64,000 bases of DNA, from assembly GCF_016920785.2 (NCBI RefSeq), contig NW_024609879.1, positions 17,552,078-17,616,077 of the forward strand, written 5' to 3'. The notes beneath the pieces are model-generated. The model was not told where the DNA came from, did no database searches, and saw nothing but the letters and a program-made list of their open reading frames with translations. The position numbers and the translations under genes were made by a program. Shown piece after piece: positions 1 to 10,999 of this stretch. The first letter of the stretch is position 1; each line of letters starts with the position of its first letter. The DNA is from Ixodes scapularis. Lineage: Eukaryota; Arthropoda; Arachnida; Ixodida; Ixodidae.

Positions 1-239
1 ACTACTGCCAACCGTCGAGTAAATGTCAACAACCGAACCACCACCTCGTCCAGTGAATCTACTCAGCAACAGCAGTGCTGGTATCACCTCCGCTATGGGA
101 ACGCTGCTCGCCAGTGCCGAGAGCCATGCTCCTTCTCGGAAAACGGAATGAGCACTCGCTGAAGGCGGCAAACATCGAGAGCCCTACATCATCAAGCCGT
201 CTCAGGTAGCACGCCAGAGGAATGCCCAAATTGGGCAAA

Positions 240-1620
240 GGTCTGGCAAACATAAGGGCCCAACTTTGGCGCAGTTAGGATTTTGCACCATGGCACTCAT
301 CAGTGCCAAAGTACGGTACCTAGCTGTAGCCTTAGTTGGCCGATCCTAGGGCATGCCAAAGTTTGGCTCTTCTCTGGTACGCCAGAGGAGTGCCAAAGTT
401 GGTGCCATACTTGAGCCATAACTGCCATAGTAAATCCTAATCTGGGAATTCGGGGCATGCCAAGGTTTGGCGTTTCTCTGGTCCGCCAGAGGAGCGCCAA
501 AGTTGGTGCCATACTTCAGCCATAGCTGCCAAAGCAACGCCTAATTTCGGTATTTGGGACGTGCCAAAGTTTGGATTTTCTCGGGTCCACCACAGGAGTG
601 CCGAAGTAGTGCCATACTAGAACTATAACTGCCAGAGCAACGCCCAATTTGGGTATTTCGGACATGCCAAAGTTTGGCGTTGCTCTGGTCCGCCAGAGGA
701 GTGCCAAAGTTGGTGCCATACTTGAGCCATAACTGCCATAGTAAATCCTAATCTGGGAATTCGGGGCATGCCAAGGTTTGGCGTTTCTCTGGTCCGCCAG
801 AGGAGTGCCAAAGTTAATGCCATACTTCAGCCATAGCTGACAAAGCAACGCCTAATTTCGGTATTTGGGACGTGCCAAAGTTTCGCTTTTCTCGGGTCCA
901 CCACAGGTGTGCCGAAGTAGTGCCATACTAGAGCTATAACTGCCAGAGCAACGCCCAATTTGGGTATTTCGGACATGCCAAAGTTTGGCGTTGCTCTAGT
1001 CCGCCAGAGGAGTGCCAAGGTTGGTGCCATACTTGAGCCATAACTGCCATAGTACATCCTAATCTGGGAACTCGGGGCATGCCAAGGTTTGGCGTTTCTC
1101 TGGTCCGCCAGAGGAGCGCCAAAGTTGGTGCCATAATTCAGCCATAACTACCAGAGCAAAGCCTAATTTGGGTATTTCGGACACGCCAAAGTTTGGCGTT
1201 TCTCTGGTACGCCACAGGAGTGCCGAAGTGTGCCATACTTGAGCCATAACTACCAAAGCAACGCCTAATTTCGGTATTTCGGCCTCGCCGAGTTTGGCTT
1301 TTCTCTGGTCCGCCACAGTTGTTGCAAAGTAAGTGCCAGACTTGAGCCATAACTGCCAAAGCAGCACTTGATTCGGGTATTTCGGACATGCCAAGTTCGG
1401 CTTTTTTCTGGTACGCCACAGTTCTGCCAAAGTAAGTGCCAGATTTGACCCATAACTGCCGCAGTAAATCTTAATTTGTCTATTCGGGGCATGCCGAAGT
1501 TTGGCTTTTCACTGGCTACCCACTGAAGTGCCAAATAAGTGCCAAAAGTGGCAAAAAAAGCCGAGAGGCCAGCCCAAGTTTCGAATATCTCTGGTGTGTC
1601 ACAGAAGTGCTCTTTCACGC
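240..1620. repeat. Degenerate tandem array, ~104-bp monomer (array 1)
   Basis: About 12-13 copies of a ~104-bp unit lie head to tail. Successive copies of the phrase GCCAGAGGAG or its variants fall near 381, 485, 589 and 692, which gives the period. Each unit contains palindromic blocks such as GCCAAAGTTTGGC and the phrase TGAGCCATAACTGCC. Copies differ by many point changes, so the array is old. Minus-strand open frames of 60-120 residues here arise from the repeat and have no recognisable domain. Bases 1-239 show no identifiable feature. Confidence 0.85.
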
Positions 1621-1685
1621 GTCCCAGAGGAGAAATAAATTAAATAAGCGTTCGAAACACGATTGTAAGATATCATCACCTCCGT

Positions 1686-2610
1686 TCCCAAGCAGCACGG
1701 CAATACTTTGCAGTACCGTGCCAGTGCCGGCCGCCAAGTCGGTTCTTATATCGCTTTAATGTCCAGCTTTGCACCACCGTTTGATACCCGGCAGGTATTG
1801 CCGTACAGCTGTTTCGCCCCGGCCTAGCATTCGCGCAATATTGTGCGAATACTTTACTATGCGTCTGCTCCGTATTGGCCGAACGTCGTGCAACCATGTG
1901 TACCCAGGCAGCATAAAATGAACGGCCGGGCAATGGCTGAAGCATTTTGGCCAGTCACATTTCCTCCGGCCTAAGGCTGGTCAAACTACTATGCCCGAAC
2001 ATGGCTGTGGGTCTTGGCCAAAGACTTGAGGGGACTGGCTGTTGGAGGCTGGCCGATGACCTGTAGCAGGACACAAGCCGAAGGCTAGCAAATAAAGACC
2101 GGCCAAAGACTTTGGTATGGACCGAGGCCAAAGGTTAGCATCCGTGCACTGGCCAATGCCATGTAGCCGAAAGCAAGCCGAAGTTGCGCAACAGGACATT
2201 GGCCAATCACCTGCGATTGAAAGCTGGCCGGAGTTTAGCAAATGGAGGCCGGCTGAAGACTTGTGTCAGGACACAGGCTGAAGGTTAGCATCTGGGCACT
2301 GGCCAATGCCGTGTGGCCGAAAGCAAGCCGAAGTTTAGCAACAGGGCATCGGCCGGTGTCCTGTGATCAGAGGCAGGCCGGAGTTAAGCAACTGGGCATT
2401 AGCCGTACATTAGATGTCAGGTGCTAGGCGAAGAAGTTTGATCGGGCACAGGCCGATGACATGCAGCTGGACACAGGCCGATCCCTCGCAACTAATCATA
2501 GGCCGTACCTTTGCGATTGGGTGCTGGCCCTACAGCCGAGGTCGCACATTAGTGAGCGACTTGCAGTTAGGTGTTAGCCCTGCAATTAACTCATGGACGC
2601 AATGCAGAAC
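1686..2610. repeat. GGCC-rich tandem array with ~50-bp subunits (array 2) and flanking motif
   Basis: Subunits of about 50 bp, marked by AAGTTTAGCAAC-type phrases and GGCC, run from about 1960 to 2600. The phrase AAGGTTAGCATC recurs at 2131 and 2281, giving a 150-bp higher-order unit of three subunits. On the left is CCCAGGCAGCA at 1903-1913, with a similar CCCAAGCAGCA near 1686. The same 11-mer, inverted, ends arrays 3 and 4, so these arrays may be the interior of one mobile-element family. No coding potential is supported. Confidence 0.7.
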
Positions 2611-3050
2611 AAGAGCCTGTGCCTGACATTTTGCCTGCACACTTTGCAGTAGCTGTGGATGGTGTATCAGTTAAGATCAACCACTTGAGATCAAATGTCG
2701 GGATGCACAAACTCACTGAGAACTGGTTTGTATTGTTAAAACAAAAAAGGCTGAGGATTTTCTGGGACAATTTTTATTTAACCTTTTCCATTTCTTCATC
2801 CTGCTTCTTGCTTCGCCCACCATCACGGTCGACAAATGACCACAGCCATCTGTTTGCGATATCTTGAACCGTCGCCTCGCTCAAATCCGTATACTTCGCC
2901 TTGCTGGCAGCTGAGAAAATAAAAAGCATTGAGTTTAGACATAAAATTACAGTCAACAACGTTTATTGAACTCGCAAAAACTCTCTACCAGACTGACATA
3001 CTCAGTAATTCGATATAGACCGACACAATGTTTACTAACAAACCCGCGTT
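2611..3050. other. Non-coding stretch, nothing recognised
   Basis: Short open frames on both strands have no recognisable motif. I see no RNA gene, transposon terminus or clear splice-flanked exon here. Confidence 0.4.
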
Positions 3051-3051
3051 T

Positions 3052-3190
3052 GCCCACACCAGGTGTGGGCACTGCGCACGCGCAGCAATTGAATTCGAGT
3101 GAACTGAGGCTTCTGCGCATGCGCAGTGCCATCGACAGCACCACCGCAGCTGCGTGACGTCAGGGAGGCGTGTGTGTCTATAAAAGTTCT
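3052..3190 (+). promoter_or_regulatory. Promoter-like cluster: two NRF1-type sites, CRE, TATA box
   Basis: In order: a perfect 9-bp inverted repeat (GCCCACACC a GGTGTGGGC, 3052-3070), two NRF1-like palindromes (TGCGCACGCGCA 3073-3084; TGCGCATGCGCA 3114-3125), a full CRE (TGACGTCA 3155-3162) and a TATA box (TATAAAA 3179-3185). This order and spacing would suit a plus-strand transcript starting near 3210. No clear gene follows, so it may be the promoter of a transposable element, an LTR or a non-coding RNA. The sites are seen directly; function is inferred. Confidence 0.45.
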
Positions 3191-3401
3191 AATGATTTTG
3201 ACAACAAACAAGAACGCCACATTTAGGAAAGTTGTTTGCTCTCAAAGGAGCGTCTGTATGTCACGAGGGACGCGTCACGCGGATAGTCAGTGGCCGTTTC
3301 TTCATTTTTCAAGGTCTCACCCGCTCACCCTCTCCCCACACCCTTTACAGAAGAGAATTCTTTCTTCTCTTCCGGGTGGTCGACACGGCCTCTTGAAAGA
3401 G

Positions 3402-3545
3402 AAAAGCCAGCTTGCTCTACAAGCTGGCTTTTTTATTTCAAGCGGCCTTATTGCCAGCAGGCGCACTGGGGGAAAGCCAGCTCTCCAAGCTGGCTTTCCC
3501 TCAAGGGCTTGTCTGCATTGAGTGAAAGCCAGCTTGCAGAGCAAA
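3402..3545. repeat. Paired hairpins built on AAAGCCAGCTTG
   Basis: Two strong hairpins occur in tandem. The first has arms 3403-3414 and 3420-3431 (12 bp, 5-nt loop). The second has arms 3470-3482 and 3488-3500 (13 bp, 5-nt loop). A third copy of AAAGCCAGCTTG begins near 3526 without its complement. They could be fold-back repeats or small structured RNAs. No function can be assigned. Confidence 0.6.
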
Positions 3546-6430
3546 ACGGCGCTCTTGGTAGTTCAATCTACACATGGGTAGCACGCGACGTCATTCAAAA
3601 AGCGCTACGATGACCACCAGGGAGGCGGGCAAGAAGAAGCTCGCCTCTTAACAGGGCCCCCTTTTGTGCCTCCCAAATCCGGTTCTACTCTACCACACAC
3701 CAATTAGTCTTAGCTTCTCACTTGTCGGAATAAGATGCAGAAAATTGGTTACTAAGTAGTTGCCAGGTCATTACTCACTCAGAAATTCTAGTTTTGCAGG
3801 CACCTCCTCTCTACTTCGCCCCCCCCCCCCCCTAAAGCATTTTGACCTGCTTCAAATATGCTGACACATAGGCCAGCACAAAGCAGAGAGACCACGAGTG
3901 CTGCATCAGCATTCGGCTGGGGCTCGTGTTCTCACTGATCAGACCAAGAACTAGAGATGAAGCAAACATTTTCCAAACCTGAGGTCTGAAGAATTCAAAG
4001 ATGTTAAACCTTTCTAACTTTGGCACTAACAAATATAACACTGAACCTATCATGTCAAAAAATTCGACTATTTTAGTCATTATTTCTCTACAGATTTGTC
4101 GAACTTCGAACGCGTGAAGTCCAAAAGTTTGACGAAGCTTAAACTTTTGATCTGAGGAACTTCTAACGAAACAGGATTCAATCGGTACCTACATGTTCAG
4201 AACACATAGCAACTGCTTCAACGCTTGAACCACGCTTGAACTGTGCAGATAGCAATTGCTGTCGCATGAGACTGACTCACAGCTCAAAGAGGCAAGCTAA
4301 GTGGCCGAGTGCCGACCTGCCCAGCAAATGCAGCAAGCTATCTGGTGGTAGCAACAGCTGTACCCATCTCTGTTTTCCACAAGCTTTGTTTAAACTCAGT
4401 TAAACAGAGCTCACACATCAGAAAATTAAGAAATCACTCAAAACTGAAACTGGGACCCTCGTGCGATTTGAAGACTTCTAACTTTACAAACTTATACTTG
4501 GAACAAAACTCTTAATCTTCGAATAATTCTAACTTAAACCAAGAAATTTCAAATCTTCAAATATTTTTAGAATCAAAATTGCAAAAAAGAAAGAGGAAAC
4601 TGTTGAACTCTACTTTTATCAACATCGAAAGCAACTTTGTAAATTCAAACCATGGCAATGTTCGAAAGTTGTTCACTTTGCAACCCTTTCTAACTCTACC
4701 AAGGACCCTGCCGAATGCAGATGCGGCACTCGTGTTCAATTTGTGCACTGCAGTGGACTACCTATGCACTGTCAAATTTGAAGCATGCAGGCCTTAGAGA
4801 TTTCAGATGTTGTCTAGACCCCCTGGTGGCAATCAGTTCATCAAAGAATGTCTCACCGACAAATTGCTTTGTCGATGAAGACTGTCTGTTTCAGCAACAC
4901 ATCTTGCCACATTTCATAGATAGCTTCCTTTTCATGACAGCCTTGAAATTGATTTTTGTTAACATGAATATCGCCAGACCTCTTTAGGATCGAAGCTCGG
5001 CCAACAGCGCCCCATATCCGCCCTTTTGATTGCTAGCATAGCTTTCTAAGAAGGCTCACTGCAAGTTCAAGCCCAAGAATAGATTTATTTTCCCCTTGCA
5101 AAGCAAGGGGTGACTGCACAAAGCGCGGCATGTTTGGAATTGTAGCTTGTTATCACGGTGCCAATCAAACATCGCAACAGTTAAGGTTGCGTAATGAGTG
5201 TTGATAAAATGTGCACTGATGAAAAAGTTGTTTATCAAACATGCATGGATAAAACGATAGCACCATGGGCATCCTGCTGAAATTGCAAGGCATTAATATG
5301 AGGTTACTAATGTTGCTTCCTCCAAGAAAAGTTTGAACTAGTAGCTAGCCACGGCTAGCATTCCGCATCGACTGCTATCTGTGGACTGGATGCCGTGAAA
5401 TTACAAAATTACCTATCTTTGGTGGTGCATGCAGAGTTGCAGAAATTATTAAAAAGCAAGCAACAACATCACACTTCAGCCAATCCCGATCCTCTGTTTA
5501 CGTGCTCTTTAACAAGCCAAGATGTCATAAATGTTCTCACCCCTTCGGAGAAGTTCCCTGCATCCAGGTTGTGCTAGACGCGGCTTTCTTCAGCCCTGTA
5601 GGGAGCAGAAAAAAAAGACGGCCTCAAGTAAGCAGGAGTGCACAAGAGATAAAACCAAGAGCAAAATTGAATGTGTTCTGAAAGTGGGACCAGCTATATT
5701 AGCTTGAGATATTTCATAATGAGCCCGAACTAACCTGATACATGATAAGCTGGCAGGACTGAACCTGAAGTAGAAGACATTCAAACACGAAAAAAGAGAG
5801 ATGCTTAGACCGAATCAGAAAGAGTGAAACTGTTTTGTAGATACAGAAAACAATGCTACAAAAACTATAGGTATGTAAGCAGTGTTTTTTTACAGTGTAG
5901 CCTTTGCAATGGCTCCCTGAAACAAAGGTAGGACTTATGAACTCTTACCCACATTTCTGACACTTCTCTGGCAATCCATTAAAAGGAATGCAGGACTGAC
6001 GCTCAATTCATGCAGACTGCTTTTGTAATATCCTACCGCAAGAATGCACAACTCTGATGACAAAAATGTTTGGATTGAGGCCACATCTGTGGCCTCAGGC
6101 CTAGAGCCTAGAATAGGCCATATCGCTTAACCCAAAGCTACAGCATATCTAAGCACCATGTTCCCAAATGTTCTTGTGTTAGAGGTATGGTGAACAACTA
6201 AGGCACTTTTTTTATTTCTTATTTCAGAGTGCCATTTTCCGAGCTATCTAGAACAGCGAACAAAAAGCTCAATCGCATGGTCGTCTGAAATAAAAGCTTT
6301 CATAAATTTGTTTTTAGAGCCTTTTCAAAAGTTTGTACCAACACCCGGCCACCATTGCTCGCTCACATACTCTGAGCATGTAATGGACACGGCAGTTGCG
6401 TCAGCGTTCGGCGTGAACTTAGGTCATATT
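3546..6430. other. Non-coding, AT-leaning stretch
   Basis: Open frames of 60-90 residues here lack recognisable domains, and I found no paired transposon termini. A C-homopolymer lies at about 3820-3833. Nothing else is supported. Confidence 0.4.
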
Positions 6431-6457
6431 GCAAATGAGCGCTCTGTCAGAGTTCGT

Positions 6458-6506
6458 CGAGGACTCGGATCCAATCACAGGCTTCGTGATTGGATTCGAG
6501 TCCTCG
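6458..6506. repeat. 21-bp stem hairpin
   Basis: Arms 6458-6478 and 6486-6506 are complementary over 21 positions with a single G:U-type mismatch, closed by a 7-nt loop (AGGCTTC). It is either the centre of a small palindromic MITE or a candidate hairpin RNA. No flanking termini were identified. Confidence 0.6.
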
Positions 6507-8082
6507 CCGTGTCGATTGTACCACGTAAGTGAAAATAGATTATGTATATGATATTTGAAAGTATGAAAGATTGAGCCCAATAAAGTCAGAAATCAAAGAC
6601 CACCAACAAGGCATTATAGACTACTGACATTTCTTGGGGACCCCATGGTCAACACCTGTTCACTTCATGGCTGAGAGAACTACCCTGGGCGCAGGCTGGG
6701 GACATTTTTGTCTGGAAGCTTCGTTGGACAGCTAGTGCACTAGTACCCAGTTACACGGGCGCTCTCAGCTGCCATTGAATCCAACAACAGTCGAGTCCAT
6801 CGCGATAAGCCAAAGTTACACGGCAGCGCCAACCGTCATTGAGCCGCTAATGACAGTTGAGTTTGACTGAGCTCCCCCACCTCAGTTCAACCGAACGGAC
6901 TTCCCCAACGAAGGTAAATTGGCACCTGTTCGCGGGACCGCTGCCAGCAACCATTGTTTGTGAGGCACTTACTGTTTCGAAATGCAGGGGGAGGCGTCTA
7001 GAAAGAATCGTAGCAGCAGAATTCTCGGGAAGGAATAAATTTAGTCGTCCGAGCTGCCAATAATAGCATCCCGGCTAGCCGGCAAGATTCCAAACGAGCA
7101 AAAATGGCGGAGGAACCTGCTGCATAAATAGACAAATAGTAGTGGGGCACCCATCATAGCGGGAAGTAGCTTGCACCACCTAGCCTAAATGATGTGCAAC
7201 CTAGCCCTGAATCTGCTTTGGTACTCGTGTAAATGCCGCTAAAAAGCAACAAGGTATCAAACATATAGTATGATCTACTTAAAGGGACACTGACAGGGTA
7301 TTTACGCTCGCTGAGGTTTTTAGTTGTACGTGACATATGAGAGCTCAACTACCCAGAACAGAAATTGCGGCTCGAAATTCGGTTTCTTTCCGCCCGAAAA
7401 CCGCCGATCAAGAACTGGCCGGTTCGAGTCTCGCTCACTCTCTTTTTCGCGGTCACGGGCCTTTTTCTAAGGTATCGATGCGACCACCAAATTTAATCAA
7501 AGTCGTGGGTCACTGAAGGCACACACTCAATATTAAAAATAGAAAAAAATATGAAACCTATTTTTTGTGGCTTCTAAAAAGCTACAAATACGTTGATTGA
7601 AAAAAAAGTTCCACAGACAACCGGAAGCAATCTGTGCGTGCGTCGGTTCGCGTATCATGGGACTCGCAGGGACGGCGATGGCAGCGGACGACAGGCGTGG
7701 GACCTCTATTTCAGAACTGTCGTTCGCGGTACCGGCGAATTTTGTCTGCCTTTAAAAGAGAAATTTGGGACTGATCAAAAGAACTGGTATTCATGCCGTA
7801 CGACACACCCGATCACCAAGCCGATTTGCACGAAGACGTCGCCGAGCCGTCGCTCCCTTCTCGTGGCTGAAATTCGCGCAAACGTCAAGCACGACGTGTC
7901 TACTTCGAGTTGAGTATGCACGCGTACGATTTCTTTACTACGTGAGAATGTCGCCAATGCGCGGTGCATCCCGACTTCGACCCGGGAGTGCTTTTGCTAG
8001 AGGAAAATCGGCAGCAAACTTTCCAACTTACAGTTTATCGGCTGAATTATTACTAAGGAAAGAGATTACCCAATTCCGTTAT

Positions 8083-8177
8083 GCCCCAGTAGCTCAGTGG
8101 GAGAGACGTCCGCTTCACACGCGGTAGGGACGAGTTCGATCCCCTGTGAAACCCTTTTTTTTTCTTTTTTTTTTAAA
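8083..8177 (+). repeat. tRNA-derived SINE head or tRNA pseudogene (Val-CAC-like)
   Basis: A pol III A box (TAGCTCAGTGGG, from 8090) and B box (GAGTTCGATCCC, near 8132) are correctly spaced. An anticodon-like stem CCGC/GCGG encloses TTCACAC, giving anticodon CAC. The acceptor arms do not pair, so this is not a working tRNA. A T-rich tract starting at 8154 would act as a pol III terminator. This fits a tRNA-derived SINE head. Confidence 0.6.
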
Positions 8178-8208
8178 TATTTTTTGATGTCTACATTTCT
8201 TTTTCTTT

Positions 8209-8553
8209 TTAAACAATTATCACTGAAGAAACAAAAAATAAGAAACAAATGTTGTGGACGACACATCGCTGAATTAAATGGTATGGGATTTCCTTTTTGC
8301 CACCTGCGAACTCAATGTAATCACTTTCCACAAAATGCAAGGAGCATATAAACCAGGTAGCGTCCGCTTCCCGAGGTGCCCGTAAATGGTCTACAGGAAT
8401 TGCAGCCAGCCATTGGTCCCGATCCCTTTGATCTTTCGGACACTCTGTCGCACAATGCCACTTCTGTTTCGGACGCAGGGCATGTGAGCCAGCTCTTCGC
8501 GCAACATCTTGGGTGTATTCTTTTCGGAGCCGATCAAAATTCAACACGGGCAC
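8209..8553 (-). pseudogene. THAP-like zinc-finger fragment inside the TTAA element
   Basis: The 114-residue frame contains CPKDQRDRDQW followed by an Ile-Pro stretch and then WFICSLHFVESDY. The C-x2-H in CSLHF, the Pro-Lys-Asp segment and the conserved Trp follow the pattern of a THAP (C2CH) DNA-binding domain. The expected N-terminal cysteine pair is only partly recognisable (WHCATEC). THAP domains occur in P-element transposases and in many host proteins derived from them. It is most likely the 5' remnant of a transposase gene whose catalytic part is lost; a non-standard splice form cannot be excluded. Confidence 0.45.
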
Positions 8554-9127
8554 TCACTACTCATCTCCAACTCCTCAATGTACAAAACAACTCATCTTGG
8601 AGTACAGAACAACGAGCGGAACATACATAACTGCAAAAGAATCGCACGGTGAACAGTTCCGGTACGCCGCATGTCGTCTGCTACGGGAAGGAGGAGGAAA
8701 AAAAAAACAAAAAACACGGTCGCGTGTAACCACGTGACTTCCGCCACTCACTCTCTTCTCTCCACTTCTCCGACCTCCGTCGGGTTTCGGTTTCGGTTTC
8801 GAGCAGTTGCGTCTTTTGGCTTTATTAAAAAAATACGCTACTCTGTTGCAAAATATTAATTGGGTAGTCCTCCGACACCATAATGAAGCGCCTGGCAAAA
8901 AATAAAAAAAAAAATTTTGGGGGGTGTCAGTGTCCCTTTAAAATAAATAAAACGTGTGTCTCCGAGTAAATTACTATAAAAATTAGACTGATCACACGGC
9001 ACAAGAACCAGTTTCGTGCTAGCTTTAACTGGGTTCTAGAGTTGAGTTGAGTTCAGTCAAAGTTGAGGCTGATAAATGTCGTAGACTCAACGATAGTTGA
9101 AAGTGTACGTGTAACTAGGGTAACTAG

Positions 9128-9485
9128 GGGACTGGCTTGCAAGGTTTCAAGGACAAGCAATTCTAACTGATGTGGTACAGTCTGCAGCAAAATGAAATAC
9201 CCACTCAGAGCGCATGGCCGAGGCGGTGGCCGAAAGGGGCGCAGTACATGATTCGGACAGTTCCATGTTGCTCAGAGGGGAAGCTTGCTCAAGGCTGAAC
9301 CACTGTTGGTTGTTTCAGGCACTGCACAAAATTTTCCATCCAGAATTAAATGTTGCTAACTGACAGCTCTCAGCTGTCTGTATACATCTTTCGTGCTTTC
9401 ATTCTTTCAATTTTAACTACTGAATTTTACAATGTGCGTGCACTAACCAGACTGACCTACACTCAGTGATAAATCAAGATCAAAG
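9128..9485. other. Non-coding, nothing recognised
   Basis: No open frame with a motif, no terminal repeats and no RNA gene seen. Confidence 0.4.
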
Positions 9486-9494
9486 AGCGAGGAA

Positions 9495-9600
9495 AACGAA
9501 GGTGGGAAAGGAGAAAACAGATGGGGTGTTGAAGGTGAGAGGACAAAAACCTCTTCTACCTTCAGTCTGCTTTCTCCTATCCAGCCTTCGTTTCCCTTGC
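9495..9600. repeat. ~105-bp imperfect hairpin
   Basis: The left arm (GAAAACGAAGG...GGAGAAAACAG...GAGAGG) pairs with the right arm (CCTCTTC...CTGCTTTCTCC...CCTTCGTTTC) around a short A-rich loop near 9545. It resembles a miniature fold-back element. Confidence 0.6.
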
Positions 9601-9605
9601 CCTTT

Positions 9606-10697
9606 GTTACTGACCTGTTACTGACTATAACTATTTAGCAATTTTACAATTGCATAAGGAGCTAAAGTTATTCATGCAAGTTTTGATTCACATTGAATAA
9701 TAATTTATAATGAACAGCCTTATACCGGGACACACTCTTTCTCTTGAGGCATTGTCCGAAGAGTCGCTGTCCATATGGCCAGCAGGCCTCCTCGCCCTTT
9801 CCTGTCTTGGGGCTACATCCGGTCTGTCAGTCCAAATTGGGTGCTCAGGCAGCTGCGACCAGATGGTCTGAAGCGTGCTGCAGTGTGGCTGCATGAGAAA
9901 CGATCATCTCAATTATACGCTCAATTTAAAAAAAAATCGCCAACCTAATGTAGGAGTGAAGAATCTTCACTGGGTGATTCGACCAAGTCAGTGTAATCTG
10001 TTCTTTCTCTAAAATTGCACTGAGGACCTGCTGCTTTTGCTTGTAAGGTGGCCAGTAGGAGACGACTTGCTCTAGCTTCCTCACCAGCCAACACTCCGAG
10101 ACGACGTATGCGCTCCCTTCATCTAAAGTGCATGACGTGGTAGCTATAGAGAAAAAGTGTGGAATATGCATTCTACCAGAATATTAGAACCTATTTTAGA
10201 CAGCTTGGGCAATGTTGGGGGCCCCGCCAGCAACCACTAACAAACCACTGCCAGATTTGTTTATTTTTGGATGGAGAAATCCGCTAAACAAATATTTAAA
10301 AAAGTTACTTACAAATGCAGGTTTCTGATACAAGCATAATGCACTAAACTCACAAAAAACTGTAGCAGAGATCCAAAATAAATACATCTAGCAAAACAGG
10401 CACGTCTAACTTTCAGCGAGACGCAAAACGTCTGCACTTGACCCGCAGCGCGTGACATCTTTTCGTTGCACGATTTGAAAAAGGAGCTCACTGTCACTCA
10501 CGAGACGCGACCACAGACTGAACAGTGAATACGCTACACTTAGGAGCGAAGCAAGAGGTCTATTTAGGGCATAGGTTCATGATGATGTTGTTCAATTGAT
10601 GTTGTGATGCTTCTGCTATCTATTTCAAGCCAAAATAAGAAGTCTTTAGCCACTTTACTGTCAGCCCCTGTTAATGTTGACACAGCAAGGCTGGGGT
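9606..10697. other. Non-coding, nothing recognised
   Basis: Minus-strand open frames of 60-80 residues lack recognisable motifs. No transposon termini found. Confidence 0.4.
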
Positions 10698-10705
10698 GCA
10701 AAGAC

Positions 10706-10912
10706 CAGGCACCTAGCCAGGGGGGGGGGGGGGGGGGGGGGACCATAGGGCCCCCCCCGCAATCTTCCATTTTCCTGGGACCTCCTCCCCCCCCCTCATA
10801 CAGCATTTTGTCATGGGCGGGCGCGCTCCTCCTCTCCTGCTCCTCCTCCTCCCTTTCCCCTCCCCTCCCCCCCCCCCCCCCCAAAAAAAAAAAAATCCTG
10901 GCTACGTGCCAA
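10706..10912. mobile_element. 207-bp hAT-type MITE with G/C homopolymers
   Basis: The terminal inverted repeats are CAGGCACCTAGCCAGG at the left and TTGGCACGTAGCCAGG (complement of the right end). They are flanked by 8-bp duplications GCAAAGAC (10698-10705) and GCAAAGGC (10913-10920) that differ by one base. An 8-bp duplication with a CAG-type end is the hallmark of hAT elements. The interior is poly-G, poly-C and CTC-rich sequence, which yields spurious proline-rich frames on both strands. Confidence 0.75.
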
Positions 10913-10999
10913 GCAAAGGCCCCTGTCGAAACTTCACTGCCCAACTACTCAGCTGCTTTGTTGTAACGCAAATGAACTTCTGAACGAGAAACACCAATC

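Larger units (their letters stand above)
7283..8937. mobile_element. TTAA-flanked DNA transposon nested in the outer element
   Basis: The ends are AGGGACACTGACA at the left and its inverse TGTCAGTGTCCCT at the right. Each is bordered by TTAA (7279-7282 and 8938-8941), the duplication typical of piggyBac-type elements. The interior carries a tRNA-like segment (8083-8154) and a minus-strand THAP-like ORF (8209-8553). No DDE/D transposase is recognisable. The TTAA flanks suggest piggyBac, while THAP domains are better known from P-type elements, so the class is unresolved. Confidence 0.65.
6744..9122. mobile_element. DNA transposon with 5-bp ACTAG duplication (outer element of a nest)
   Basis: The left end reads TACCCAGTTACACG and the right end, on the complementary strand, TACCCTAGTTACACG. 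The element is flanked on both sides by ACTAG (6739-6743 and 9123-9127), the expected target-site duplication. Subterminal sequence is rich in GTTGAGTT-type motifs on both sides. No transposase of its own is visible, so it is a non-autonomous copy. Its middle is occupied by a second element with TTAA flanks. Superfamily is unassigned. Confidence 0.6.

Noticed and set aside
300..1620. Overlapping minus-strand frames with WHQLWHSSG-type repeats
   Set aside because: They are read from a 104-bp tandem repeat, in several frames, with no domain.
10564..10966. Proline/glycine-rich proteins on both strands
   Set aside because: They are translations of poly-G/poly-C tracts inside a MITE.
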